Shown: piece after piece, positions 29,344 to 39,354 of the stretch | Position numbering within the stretch: the first letter of the stretch is position 1 | How the letters are laid out: every line of letters starts with the position of its first letter | DNA from: Porcisia hertigi | Taxonomy: Eukaryota; Euglenozoa; Kinetoplastea; Trypanosomatida; Trypanosomatidae | Direction of reading: 5' to 3' | DNA length: 64,000 bases | Assembly: GCF_017918235.1 (NCBI RefSeq) | Contig: NC_090560.1 | Location: 1-64,000 of the forward strand | Translations under genes and position numbers: made by a program | Notes under the pieces: model-generated | Seen by the model: only the letters and a program-made list of their open reading frames with translations | Databases searched by the model: none | Told to the model about the DNA's origin: nothing

Positions 29344-32067
29344 TTAGGCCTTAGCAGTCGGCAGGCGCACCGTGACATCGATATAACCAGCTTTGATGGA
29401 CTTCACCTTCACAGCTGCAGTCAGGAATGAGTCCGTGCGGAGGTCCTCCATGACAGTGGGGTAAAGGGATTGACAGCCGCGCTTGCTGTGCTTGCCCTCC
29501 CCTGTCACGATGCGCAGTTGGCCAATACGACGATTTTGGCAAAGGTGGATCCGACGAACCAGTACGTCGTGCACCTCATAAGTGTAGAAGCCATGGAGAT
29601 CGAGTGTGCTCGTCGCATCTGCGCGTAGCCGCTCGTGTTCCAGGGCCAGCATCGCCAAGCGGTTCAATCGGTTGTACTCGAGACCGAGTCGATGGCCCTC
29701 GCAGCTCAAGAGCTTCGCGGTTCTGCCGTCGCCTCTCACAAAGGCGGCGCTGGCCTGGCCAAGGACACGGCAGCGCTGCGACTGTACTAGGCAAGCTTGC
29801 TCCCGCACCCGCCGCCAGTCGCCAAACGCGAGTATCTCTTTTTCGGCTGCCAAATAGGCGTTATAGGCCTCCGCGCTCGTCTCCGCTGGAGCCTCATGTG
29901 CAACGTGGGCGGTGTTGGTGTCGCCTGCTGCTGCCGCCGCCGCCGCAACTGCTGTCGTTGCCGTCGAACAACTCCGCTGCCCCGACAACACCACCGCGTC
30001 GCTGGAAAGTGTCCCCTCAGGCACCACTGGAGTCACGGTAGATTCGAAGTGAAGCATCTCCTTCGTCAAATCATTCAAAGCAGTGATCGCGCGCTTCCAC
30101 TGGCAGTCTGCGGAGCAGAAGGCACAACGCACCACGTCGGCGTCGAGGCCAGGGAACATGGCGCAGAGTTTCTCTACCCGGAGCTGGTCGGCTGGCGCCA
30201 TAGTCGTAGTGCTCCCATTCCATATGGCTGACCGAGCCACCCTCTCTTGTGCACAGAGAAGGGCATTGTACGACTCGGAGAACACCCCATGATGCTGCGA
30301 CAACACCACCTCAATCGCTGTCGGTTCGACTGCTGGAAAGAGGGACACGAGTGTTAAAAGGGCGTTATGATGCTCGGTTGTCTTTGCTGCTGCCGCGTTG
30401 GCCGAAGCCTCCTCGCTCGCCTCTGCCTCCTCAGCGGCCGCCAACGCAAGAGCAGCAGCCACGTCGTCCACATCGGCCGTGGTTGAGACGGCATCAAGGC
30501 GAGCAACAATGTCACTCGCGGAAACGGGGTCTCCGCAGCTCATGCGAAGCGCCTGCAGCACCACAACCGGCTTGACATCTGGGAATACCCCCAGCAGACG
30601 CACGAAAATGTCGAACTCCGAGGCGCTGATGAAGTCACCGCCGTCACCATCGCCGTTATTCTCTGTTGCCGCAGGATTGGCTGGGCGCAACGCCTCCGAC
30701 AACATTGCGAGGTCTTCCCCAGACGGCAGCGTTCGCGAGGGTGATGAACCACCTGGCAACGTGTCACGACCCGAGACTGACGCCGTCGCCGTCTGAAAAA
30801 AGCCGTCCTGGAGGCGATTTCTCGGTGTTCTGGTGTGCCGCAAGTCCCTTCCCGTGTCGGCGACGTCCACCGCCCACGGCGCCGGAGCGCTTCGAGCGAT
30901 AAGCTTGGCGTTGAACTCCTCCTCTGTTTCGTGGCGATAATGACAGTCGTCGGCGCTGTAGCGGCAAACTCCTCTAAGGAAGTGCACGCAGACGTCGGCG
31001 TCACGGTCGATGTAAGCGCAAGACTTACCGTACTTGCAGCTGCCGTATTGTTCGACACACGGATGATGTGCACGACGGAGACGAGCGGGGGTCGTCTGTG
31101 CAGGAGGGAAAGATGATAATGATGAGGTCGGTGGTGTTGTAATCTTGAGTGAAGGGGACTGCGCAACACCAGCCATGTTTTTAAGCAAATCGAGGAACGG
31201 GGTCGGGTGCGTCCCCACCTCTGCTCCTGGACCTGATCTAGTGGCGCCGTCACCTGGCTGATCGACCTCCTCGTTGTCTGTAGTATCCGTCCCCTTGACT
31301 TCGAACGTGTACAGCGACGACGGTAGCATGGGTTCGGTGTACGATGGGGCAGACCCTCGAAGGCGGTTGAAGTCCGAGGCGAGCGGCGGCGGAGCGACCA
31401 GCTGTGCATGCGCCACGCTACCACTGTTGTTGCTACCCTCATTGCCAATTGCGCAGGCGTCGGCCTCGTCATGGATAACCTCCGCGACCTGAACCTTCGA
31501 CCCCATCCCGTCGACGGCATGCACGCGGTAGAGCACGTCACCGCTCCGCAGATGTTCTGCGGAGTCGCCGTCGTCAGTACTGTCCCAGACATAATTACGA
31601 ATGTCAACGCCATCAATCATGTGGCGACGTCGGCATGCATTTTCGTAGATGCAGGAGCCTCGAATGTGATTTATGCAGACGTCGCCGGGCATATCCCTGA
31701 AGAGACACCTCTCACCGAACTGGCACGACCCGAACTGCACGACACAGGGATGATGCCGCTTTTGCTGCTTGCGTAGGGTCTCGGTGACGGGAGAGGGAGC
31801 GAGCAAGCTGGACGCCGGAGGCGGTTTCGTTCGTTGTAGCGATGGAATGGCAGCCGAAAGGGGGCCACTCGACGTGCACGCCCCTTTTACCCCGCGCGAT
31901 CGTTGCTGCTGCTTCAACTCCTGATCACGCTGCCGCTCGAGAATGAGCAGGGCAGTCTGTAAATTGTTTCCAGCATCCTTGAGTGCTTGGATGGCCTTGG
32001 TCTTGCTGAACCCCTTCTCTGTCAGTCGCGTCACGTTATCGTGGTGACCCCTGGAACTGGGCTTCAT
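29344..32067 (-). CDS. UBA / CCCH zinc finger / CUE-like / DUF1771 / SMR protein, Cue2-N4BP2-like
   Basis: 907 aa from ATG 32067; an upstream ATG at 32244 is in frame but separated by a pyrimidine tract, and a CAG lies just before 32067. Domains in order: UBA-like (about 10-45, LTEKGFSKTKAIQALKDAG); CCCH-like cluster 1 (about 105-150) and cluster 2 (about 335-380), each with HHPCV.Q(F/Y)GSC.(F/Y)G..C and a second C-x-HH(IM)RG-C part; three CUE-like helices (about 475-525, 565-610, 630-670; FP...P pattern); DUF1771 (about 735-800); and a C-terminal SMR domain with LDLHG and TGEGKHS. DUF1771 plus SMR with CUE domains matches yeast Cue2, worm NONU-1 and human N4BP2, endonucleases for mRNAs on collided ribosomes. 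The catalytic Asp-Leu-His is present. Confidence 0.9.
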   Translation of the reverse strand: MKPSSRGHHDNVTRLTEKGFSKTKAIQALKDAGNNLQTALLILERQRDQELKQQQRSRGVKGACTSSGPLSAAIPSLQRTKPPPASSLLAPSPVTETLRKQQKRHHPCVVQFGSCQFGERCLFRDMPGDVCINHIRGSCIYENACRRRHMIDGVDIRNYVWDSTDDGDSAEHLRSGDVLYRVHAVDGMGSKVQVAEVIHDEADACAIGNEGSNNSGSVAHAQLVAPPPLASDFNRLRGSAPSYTEPMLPSSLYTFEVKGTDTTDNEEVDQPGDGATRSGPGAEVGTHPTPFLDLLKNMAGVAQSPSLKITTPPTSSLSSFPPAQTTPARLRRAHHPCVEQYGSCKYGKSCAYIDRDADVCVHFLRGVCRYSADDCHYRHETEEEFNAKLIARSAPAPWAVDVADTGRDLRHTRTPRNRLQDGFFQTATASVSGRDTLPGGSSPSRTLPSGEDLAMLSEALRPANPAATENNGDGDGGDFISASEFDIFVRLLGVFPDVKPVVVLQALRMSCGDPVSASDIVARLDAVSTTADVDDVAAALALAAAEEAEASEEASANAAAAKTTEHHNALLTLVSLFPAVEPTAIEVVLSQHHGVFSESYNALLCAQERVARSAIWNGSTTTMAPADQLRVEKLCAMFPGLDADVVRCAFCSADCQWKRAITALNDLTKEMLHFESTVTPVVPEGTLSSDAVVLSGQRSCSTATTAVAAAAAAAGDTNTAHVAHEAPAETSAEAYNAYLAAEKEILAFGDWRRVREQACLVQSQRCRVLGQASAAFVRGDGRTAKLLSCEGHRLGLEYNRLNRLAMLALEHERLRADATSTLDLHGFYTYEVHDVLVRRIHLCQNRRIGQLRIVTGEGKHSKRGCQSLYPTVMEDLRTDSFLTAAVKVKSIKAGYIDVTVRLPTAKA

Positions 32068-32989
32068 CCTTTTTTTTCTGTGCAGCGCCAGAAAGCCAAC
32101 AACACATACACAGCAAAGCGGTATGAGCCACGTGACAGGATGAGGAGGAGGAGGAGGGGGGGAGGGGGGTAACAGAAGCCGCACCCGTTTTCCCCCTTTT
32201 ATGTGTGCGAGTGTGTGTCGCTGCTTCATGCACGGGGGATCCATGGGCAGGGGAAAAAAAAAAGAGCGGAGGCGAAGGAGAAAGAGAGAGATGAAGAACG
32301 GCTGCCCTGCTGCTCCTGCTGTTATTTTTTGTTATTATTTCTTTTTTTTTTCGGGGGGGTGAAAGTAGGGGACGAAGCCAGGAAGAAGCAGGCGTCGCCA
32401 CTTGTCGCCGCTGCTGTCTCTGCGAGTTCGCGCTAGCGAGGTGTTTACGCGAGAAGCGAAGTAGTAAAACCAGACACACACACAGACACAGACAGACAGC
32501 AAGCGAGGTCAAGACAGAGGGACTTCGGGGATTGGTCAAATGGGGTGGGGTTGGGGTGCTGGAGGAGGGGGTGGGGGGTTCTAGTATAGTACATCGAACA
32601 TGATCCGAGAGAGGAGGGGGGCATTGAGAGAAATGAAGAAGCACACAGAGAGAGACACATGTGCGTGTGCCCAAGACAGACGATCCGGGAGGACGATGGG
32701 GAGGAAAAAAAAAGGGGGGAGGGGACAACCTAGGTGATATACACACACACACACACACACACATCCTTCCTTTGTGCAACAAGCAGCGACGAACCGCAGT
32801 GTGATACACAAAAGAATGTACAAGCAAACGTCGCCACGCGTTACAACACACTATAGAGGAGAAGTGCAGCCGCACCCATGCCCCACTGTGGAGCCCACAA
32901 ACGTCTCCAGTCTGTTTGGCCCGGATCTGATCGGACTCTCTCATGTATTACACCGCATACGCTGCCTTTTCCCTCAGACACTCTTTTCT
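32068..32989. other. Intergenic spacer, no gene seen
   Basis: GGA run at 32140-32168, poly-T at 32341-32350, CA/GA tracts at 32473-32498, poly-A/G at 32705-32720, CA repeat at 32740-32762. Presumed 3' flank of the cyclophilin and 5' flank of the SMR gene. Confidence 0.55.
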
Positions 32990-34006
32990 TTACACTGTCG
33001 GGTCCAGCACGTCACAGTTGGTGATCACGATTGCCGCTTTCGGGGCCTGGTTGTGGCGCACCTCCACTGCGTGGATCGCATCCACCACGTGCATGCCGTC
33101 TACTACTCGACCAAAGGCAACATACTTTCTGTTCATCCACGACATGGATCGACGCGTAATGTAGAACGCGGAGCTGTTGGTGTGCGGACCGTCATTACAC
33201 ATGCCGATAATCCCAGCCGCGTCGTGGGGAACAGTGTAGGCCTCATCTGGAAAGCATCGGCCGTAGCACGAGTAGCCACCATTGCCGGTGTGCGCCCCCG
33301 TCACGTCACCCGCCATCACCCACGCATCCTTCAAGGTGCGGAAGAACGTAGTGCCCTTGTAGCCGATACGCTGCACTTGCTGCGCTGGCGGTGGGTCGAA
33401 TGAGTTGGAGTCCTCAACGATATCGTCTCTGAGAACTGTAGTGCCACGGCAGAGCTCGCAGAAATTTTTACAGGTCAGCGGTGTCAACGTGGAAAAAAGC
33501 TCGAACAAAATTCGTCCCACTGGGACGTCATCAATGGAGATATCCATCCAGCAGTACTGGCAGTCGCGTGAAGCGAGGAAGGTTCTCCACGCATGCTGGC
33601 CTCGCGCGGTGTAGTAGTCCTCCGTGGGGACAGGCTTGTAGTGCGTGTGAGCACCGATGCTGTCCAGAAACATCGCTGCAGTAAGGAGCTGTTGTGGCAT
33701 GCTCCCATTGGCGTGCTGGACCACCAGTACTGTGACAGACTCGTTGGCAGCTGCAGATGTCGTGGTACTCGGCTCATTGCTGTCAGCAGACGATGTGTTT
33801 GCTGGTTGTTGCCGCTGCAGAGGTATCTGCCCCGCGGCTGCCCACGCATCCCGTCGCTCTGAAAACTCTCGTGGAAGCTCTTGCGTCACGGCGACCACAT
33901 ATGACTCGGGAAAGTTCTCATTGACGTACGCGGCCGCCTCTGCACACCGCTGGAAATCGGGCGCCGTGATAAACCCGTAGACGGTGAACGAAGCGATGCA
34001 CGCCAT
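32990..34006 (-). CDS. Divergent cyclophilin-type PPIase with N-terminal extension
   Basis: 338 aa, ATG at 34006; a CT-rich tract on the sense strand and AGs near 34026-34032 precede it. The N-terminal ~150 residues are separate: MACIASFTVYGFITAPDFQR begins a compact alpha/beta stretch that could be thioredoxin-like but lacks a CxxC, followed by a Ser/Asn linker and TVLVVQHANG. The C-terminal ~170 residues are cyclophilin: RILFELFSTLTPLTCKNFCE, GYKGTTFFRTLKDAWVMAGD, GIIGMCNDGPHTNSSAFYIT and YVAFGRVVDGMHVVDAIHAV. By alignment to human CypA, Arg55 and Trp121 are kept, but Phe60, Gln63, Gln111 and His126 are replaced. Isomerase activity is doubtful; a scaffold role is possible. Confidence 0.88.
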   Translation of the reverse strand: MACIASFTVYGFITAPDFQRCAEAAAYVNENFPESYVVAVTQELPREFSERRDAWAAAGQIPLQRQQPANTSSADSNEPSTTTSAAANESVTVLVVQHANGSMPQQLLTAAMFLDSIGAHTHYKPVPTEDYYTARGQHAWRTFLASRDCQYCWMDISIDDVPVGRILFELFSTLTPLTCKNFCELCRGTTVLRDDIVEDSNSFDPPPAQQVQRIGYKGTTFFRTLKDAWVMAGDVTGAHTGNGGYSCYGRCFPDEAYTVPHDAAGIIGMCNDGPHTNSSAFYITRRSMSWMNRKYVAFGRVVDGMHVVDAIHAVEVRHNQAPKAAIVITNCDVLDPTV

Positions 34007-35211
34007 GGTGACGGGTGACGGATACACTCCTACACCCACTCACCAAGACACAGAGAGAGAGAGAAAAGAGAGAGAGAGAGAGACGCACACACACAAAGAG
34101 AGAGGAGACGATGTATGCGAAGGCTTACACACACACAATGGCCCCTGAGGGAAGTCGCCCAAGGGGGAGGGGGAGATAGGAAGGGGGAGGAAGAGAGTCA
34201 TATTGGAAGATGGAAACGAAAGAAATGGGCTCTGACAGCAGCTGCAGATGGGTGTCGTCGGACACCACCACAGAAGGTGTACACGTAGGCGAACGTACCG
34301 CCTACACCTAACGCCTTGTCAAAACACAGCAAGGTTGGTAGTTCCGTACTCCCACTCACTGATTTGTGCGGCTTGGCGCGCAGGCTAGCGCTCGATCATC
34401 TTTCCCTGGCATTTTTTTTGAGGGGGTCTTTCGTCTCCGATGACACACTTGTGTATACTTCGCCGTGCAATGCGTGATGTCGCGACGAGCTCACGTCGGC
34501 TAAACTACCAGTGAACTTCGTTTTACTGGCTGAGGTCGCGTGGGGATAACCACGCTCACCTTTGCTCTACGTCAGCGTCTATGAAGCATGACCTCCTCCC
34601 ATCGCGACCCCTCGCGGAAGGATGGAAAAAAAAAACGAAGCCTCTCTTCGAACATTGTCTAAAATCGAGAACACGTCGTTCCCAGAAGAAAAAGAATGGG
34701 AGCGGAGAAAACACACGTCTTATTGTTTATTGTTTTTTTTATTTTTTTTTGCGTGTAACTTTCTGTCTGTGTGTGTGTGTGTGTGCGTGTGTGTAATGAG
34801 TGCGCTGCACATTGACCGACTCTGCGCAGATAACAAAAAAAAAAACACGTGCCAAATCTAACACCCCCCCACACACACACACACAGACAGACAGACAGAC
34901 ACACCTGCCGCCTCGAAGGTCTCCTCTGAACAGCATCATCCAAGAATTCTCCTGTCGACGTCAGGAGTAATACACAGCACCGTCGTCAGGTGAGCAACCT
35001 CTCACTGCCACTACAAGTGGTCTTTGTTTTTGGCAAGGTGAAAGTGCGGCGGGCAGGGGGGGGGAGAAGCTTTCGTTTTTTGTTGTGGAATTGAGAGTGG
35101 GCACATCCAAACCGATGCCATGCGAGACCTGCTCAACCCCCCCCCACACACACCATCACCACCACCGACACATACACACACACACATACACGAAGATGCC
35201 CAAATAGTTTT
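34007..35211. other. Spacer with CT/GA tract and a hairpin-rich core
   Basis: GA repeats at 34053-34083, CA/GA to 34105, hairpin cluster at 34251-34558 (separate entry), poly-T at 34730-34750, GT repeat at 34770-34794, CA at 34870-34905, CA at 35146-35190. No gene is seen. Confidence 0.55.
34251..34558. other. Cluster of four perfect hairpins, candidate structured RNA
   Basis: Perfect inverted repeats: GGTGTC/GACACC at 34251-34266 (loop GTCG); GTAGGCG/CGCCTAC at 34285-34305; CCAGTGAA/TTTACTGG at 34508-34529 with one G-T pair and a CTTCGT loop; GCGTGG/CCACGC at 34538-34555 flanked by TGA/TCA. The block lacks the microsatellites of most spacers and has no long frame. It could be a processed ncRNA or 3' UTR structure of the gene at 35212-35634. 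It does not match tRNA or SL RNA by eye. Confidence 0.3.
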
Positions 35212-35634
35212 TTATGTTTGATTGCCCGCCTCCGAAAAGCTGCGGAACTGCTGCTTCAACCGCGAGTAACGCGCTTTTCCTTCGGGGCTGCTGTTGCAGT
35301 AGACGCTGAGACCGCCTCCCAGTAGTGCTGGGGTGCCACCAGAGAGTAGCGTGAAAGACAAAATAGCAGATGCAACCCAGCAGTGAGTTCGCAGGAGTGC
35401 CTCGATGTCGTCTGCGAGGGTGCCATGCACCCCAGTGGGGGGGCCTAAGTTCCACTTGAGACTGCCCCAAACCCCTGAAAGTGTGCCACTACTACCTGGT
35501 GTGGCTGTGGCGACGACATTGGAGCTCGACGTGTTCTTGGAAGTGATGGCGTCGTGGAGAATGGGGAAGGCGAGTTGGGCGATGCTCAGACCACCCACGA
35601 ATTGGAAGAGTATCTGAGGCGTTGTGCGGTACAT
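35212..35634 (-). CDS. Small hypothetical membrane protein (140 aa)
   Basis: ATG at 35634 (MYRTTPQILFQFVGG). Two hydrophobic stretches: residues about 7-27 (QILFQFVGGLSIAQLAFPIL) and about 85-113 (CWVASAILSFTLLSGGTPAL followed by GGGLSVYC). A Ser/Thr/Gly linker with GPPTGVHGTLADDIEALLRT lies between them, and the C-terminus is basic. The hairpin-like topology resembles small mitochondrial inner-membrane proteins, but no family is recognised. Upstream the frame is GTG-initiated and Pro-rich, so it was not used. Confidence 0.65.
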   Translation of the reverse strand: MYRTTPQILFQFVGGLSIAQLAFPILHDAITSKNTSSSNVVATATPGSSGTLSGVWGSLKWNLGPPTGVHGTLADDIEALLRTHCWVASAILSFTLLSGGTPALLGGGLSVYCNSSPEGKARYSRLKQQFRSFSEAGNQT

Positions 35635-36954
35635 CGGTGGTATGGTGTCCGAAAGGGTGGGGGGAAGGGGGGAGGGGGTAGGGTCACCACACACGTTGGC
35701 GTCTCGACGTGTTCAGCAAAGGAAAGGCAGTCGAGCACGTCCGCTATACCCAAAAGAAAAAAAAAAGAAAAGAGGGGGGGTGAAGGAGGAGGAGGAGGGA
35801 ATGCAAGTGCAGTTATGAGGACCACTTCCATTTGCAGAGTGTCATCGAGGCCATCACGAAAGAGTAAAACATATATAAATACTACATATCAGATTATATG
35901 GCAGTGTACAGCCACCTCCCCGCGTGTGTGCATGTATACGGTGGGGGGGGGGGGAGAAGGGAGGGGAAGAGGCGGTGGGGGTTACACCACCATGCCGGTC
36001 CCCTTTTTTTGTTTGTTTGGTGGTGTTGCTTTTTTTTTAAAGTCTTTAAATTCTTGACAGCCCCGAATGGTGCCAAAGAGGAATGATCTAGAGATGTTGC
36101 GTACATGTACGGATGGTGATGTAAAGAGAAGGAGAGGAAGCGAGTGAGGGGAGGGAGGGGGAGGGGAGAGGAAGGAGGGAGGGGGAGGGAACCCCGTGTA
36201 AGGCGTAGATCTAACGGGAGGGTAAAAAAAAAAACGTTTCCTTCCAAAAGGGAAGAAACGGGCCTACCAAGATGGTGCGTGTGTGTGTGTGTGTATGGAA
36301 GGGGGGGGGGGGGGGAGAGACCAGCTGAAGCACGCAACATCACCGTTTCCAGTGTCGAGCGTGCATACGCACAGACAAACATACAAACACAAAAAAAAAG
36401 AATTTATGGCTGCACAAGAGGGGTGGGGGAGATGAGGAGGCGGTGTGAAGAAGCCCTAGTAGAGACCCTACTCCCCTCTCAGGAGCTGGAGCGGCACGAT
36501 GCGAACTCGGCGGAGCTGCATCCATCGCTCGCCCACCCCCGCGCCCCCCCCCTTTGCTGGCGCCGACACAAAAGGGGTTGCGCCACCGTCGGTGTTGCAC
36601 CAAAATGGGGGACATTAGCGATTTCACACGATGACGTCTGTACTGGGCAACGTCTATTGTTGGTACCACTTTGGAGGACATCGCAGCATCGCTAACACGC
36701 GCTCCCGAGCGGCTCGTTCAAGAGAGGCAGCAGTAATGGCGCCCCGCCACTGCCTCATCGACCGCCGTCACGCCGGGAAAACGCTGGGCCTCGAGAGAGA
36801 CCGCTCGCACAAACCTCAGACTGTAGGGGTGGCATAACCCTCGTTGCACTGCAAGCCGGAAGAGACGACAAATATGGGGATCCCAGCGAATCGGTCATCA
36901 CGGAGGTCGCTGGCGTCGTCATGCGTGCATCCATGCCGAAGACCCCCCCCCTCT
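35635..36954. other. Spacer with poly-G, GT and GA runs
   Basis: Poly-G at 35941-35953 and 36301-36315, poly-T near 36033-36040, GA-rich 36145-36190, GT at 36272-36294. At 36425-36850 there is a more complex, GC-rich stretch with short frames on both strands; none has family motifs. Possibly the long 3' UTR of the SNF2 gene. Confidence 0.5.
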
Positions 36955-39354
36955 TCAATGGTTTGCGAAGCCGTCGTAGCCCTCTCTCGCGACACATTCG
37001 TTGGGGAGCGAGCCCTCTACATCGACGCGATGGCGCCGAGAAGCATCGCCTGTCTCCTGCAGGTCGTGTGATCGGCTGCGCAATCGCGTCATCGTCTGCT
37101 GAGACGGCGATGCTTGCGATGGCGCTGGTGAGAGAGATTCTGTGCAGCACATGCGCTCCGGTGAGGCCAAAGGGGAGTACACCCGCTGTGCAACATGGCG
37201 CCCCCCTGCGTCCGCAGCGACCGTCTCTGTCAGCACAGACGCGTTGTCGCTAACGTTACATACACCTTCAATCTTGCACAGCTCCTCGCGCAGCTGCGAG
37301 CGAACTTGCCCAGGGTGCAGCAGCTCCAGCTGCTCTGCTGTGCTGGTGTGCACCAAGTCCTCCATGACAAACATGCTGCGCAGCTGCACACGCGTGAAAT
37401 AGCGGTAGAGATCGCCGTCGGCCTGGGGTGTGGGCGACCGTCGGCGTCCTCCGCTGCTGTCGCTCTTGGTGGACTGTAGTGCTGCCATGCGCTTAAATAT
37501 TTGGTTGCGATAAATCTTCTCCTCGACCGTGCCACACGTCACCAAGCGGAAGATCACAACGTCGCGCTGCTGGCCAATGCGGTGTACGCGGTCCACAGCC
37601 TGGTCATCCGCTGACGGGTTCCAGCTGGGGTCGAGCAGCACCACAGCCGAGGCACCGGTGAAAGTCAGCCCGACGCCGCCGACCTGCGTTGTGAGCAGAC
37701 ACACCCACACGCCGGCATCGCTGTTGAAGCGGTCGACCTCGGCGCAGCGGCGCTCGCTCGGCATGTCACCATCCACCTGCGTGTGTGCCAGTCTCCACTC
37801 CCGCAGGAGAAAGCTCAAGAGGTGCAGGAGGCGCTTGGAGCGGGAGAAAACGAGCACCTTGCGCTGGTCTGAAACGCAACGCACGACCAGCCGCAGTGCC
37901 ACCCACAACTTAGAACCACTAAAAATATCGCCGAGCTCCGCCACCGGCGCCTCGTACGGGTGGCGCGCCAGGGCGGTGACGAAGGCCTCGTCCACGAGGC
38001 TCAGCCAGGGATGGCTGCATATCTGTGACAGCATTGTCAGAAGAAGCAAGGGATTCGACGACAGACTAGCCGTTGCGGCAGCGGCTGAGGTGTCATCAGC
38101 GCCAGGGCAGCTACCTGTCACTATGCCCTCCTCGCCAACAGAGCTGTCAGCGATGTCCACGTCCACAGCGCCGTCACGCGCGGTGGTCACCTCCTTCGAG
38201 TTCAAGAAGGCCGCGTACAACTCCTGTTGAACGTTCGTCAGGCGCACCCAGACAACGACATCCTCCTTTCTACTCGACAGCACCCCTGTGGCGACATCCC
38301 TCTTCTCACGGCGAAGCATAAATGGGCGGATGGCGGCTTGCAGCCTCGCCAGCTCACCCGCAGCGGCCTCGCGTTGGGCCGCGCTGGCGTCGCGCTGGTT
38401 TCCACGCAACAGCGTTCCGCTGACGGCGTTGAAGCTCGACTTCTCCATGTCGATGATCGACCCATCGAGGAAGCGAAAAATGCTCCACATGTCATTGAAG
38501 GTGTTCATGAGTGGCGTGCCAGTCAGCGCGATCTTGTGGCGCGCTGAGAGGGTCAAAGCCTTCTTGAAGACAGAGGTGGTGGAGTCCTTGATCCAGTGCA
38601 CCTCGTCCAGCACAACATAGTCAACAAGAGTTGCGCTCATGTCTGCCGCGTCCTGCCGCAGCACACCATAAGTCGTGAGCAGCACACACGGGAGCCCGTA
38701 GCGCAATTTTTGCCACCGCGCCTGCCGCTTCGGACGAGACTCGCTGTGAATGACTTCGACGAGTGGGGCGAGCGACACTCCACCCCACTCGGCAATGGCG
38801 GCCGTCCACACTGGGACTAAAGTCGGTGGGACGATGAGGATTGTCGTTTTCACCATTTTATTCGCGTAGAGCTGGCCGAGGAAAACGGCCACTTGCACAG
38901 TCTTGCCGAGGCCCATCTCATCTGCCAGAAGGCAGGCACGAGACTTGCAGTGACGTGAATAGAGCCACTGAACGCCCTCGCGTTGATGCGGGTAGAGTCG
39001 CCTGTCAATGTCCGGTTGAATGTGGAACAACGGTGGTGAGGGCGATGGCAGTGGCGGCAGCTGCGGCGACGTCTCCGCGGATGCGAATACCGTGCTTTGA
39101 ACGCGCCGCGTCTCATCTGCGTCATTGGCATTATGACAGGAGCGTTGGGTGTCCGCCTTACCGGTGTTCGGAGTCCCCGTCTCCGTGTTCACACACGTCT
39201 CCCGCAGCGACCCAGAATAGGAGTGTCGGTGCACCGCAGATGGGGAGGTCGAAGAAGCAGCCACGGTGTGAGCGCCGGACTTGGTGCTACTGCCGCATGG
39301 CTTGGACGGCGTCCAAGAGAGAAGATCATTCAGCAGATCGTCGTCGTCCTCCAT
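36955..39354 (-). CDS. SNF2 family DNA translocase, PICH/ERCC6L-like
   Basis: 799 aa, ATG at 39354; the upstream frame runs through an (AT)n/(CA)n spacer and was trimmed. N-terminal ~115 residues start MEDDDDLLNDLLSWTPS and are low complexity. SNF2_N core: LYPHQREGVQWLY, DEMGLGKTVQVAVFLGQLY (Walker A, about 140-150), DEVH box (LDEVHWIKD, about 250), LTGTPLMNTFNDMWSIF and IRPFMLRREKRDV. The helicase C domain has LVFSRSKRLLHLLSFLL, GVGLTFTGASAVVLLDPSWN and DRVHRIGQQRDVVIFRLV. The segments KEDVVVWVRLTNVQQELYAA and LYRYFTRVQLRSMFVMEDL match ERCC6L/PICH rather than CSB or RAD54. Expected on DNA under tension such as anaphase bridges. Cys-rich tail near 750. Confidence 0.9.
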   Translation of the reverse strand: MEDDDDLLNDLLSWTPSKPCGSSTKSGAHTVAASSTSPSAVHRHSYSGSLRETCVNTETGTPNTGKADTQRSCHNANDADETRRVQSTVFASAETSPQLPPLPSPSPPLFHIQPDIDRRLYPHQREGVQWLYSRHCKSRACLLADEMGLGKTVQVAVFLGQLYANKMVKTTILIVPPTLVPVWTAAIAEWGGVSLAPLVEVIHSESRPKRQARWQKLRYGLPCVLLTTYGVLRQDAADMSATLVDYVVLDEVHWIKDSTTSVFKKALTLSARHKIALTGTPLMNTFNDMWSIFRFLDGSIIDMEKSSFNAVSGTLLRGNQRDASAAQREAAAGELARLQAAIRPFMLRREKRDVATGVLSSRKEDVVVWVRLTNVQQELYAAFLNSKEVTTARDGAVDVDIADSSVGEEGIVTGSCPGADDTSAAAATASLSSNPLLLLTMLSQICSHPWLSLVDEAFVTALARHPYEAPVAELGDIFSGSKLWVALRLVVRCVSDQRKVLVFSRSKRLLHLLSFLLREWRLAHTQVDGDMPSERRCAEVDRFNSDAGVWVCLLTTQVGGVGLTFTGASAVVLLDPSWNPSADDQAVDRVHRIGQQRDVVIFRLVTCGTVEEKIYRNQIFKRMAALQSTKSDSSGGRRRSPTPQADGDLYRYFTRVQLRSMFVMEDLVHTSTAEQLELLHPGQVRSQLREELCKIEGVCNVSDNASVLTETVAADAGGRHVAQRVYSPLASPERMCCTESLSPAPSQASPSQQTMTRLRSRSHDLQETGDASRRHRVDVEGSLPNECVAREGYDGFANH

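Noticed and set aside
32068-32244. Extra N-terminal 59 residues of the SMR protein
   Set aside because: The segment is a poly-Pro plus hydrophobic translation of the pyrimidine tract; a CAG just before 32067 fits splicing.
34251-34558. tRNA or SL RNA gene in the hairpin cluster
   Set aside because: No cloverleaf, no A/B box spacing and no GT splice-donor SL consensus is recognisable.
36340-36850. Possible small gene in the spacer right of the SNF2 stop
   Set aside because: Frames start with ATG at 36681 (minus) but become poly-Pro/Phe translations and lack motifs.
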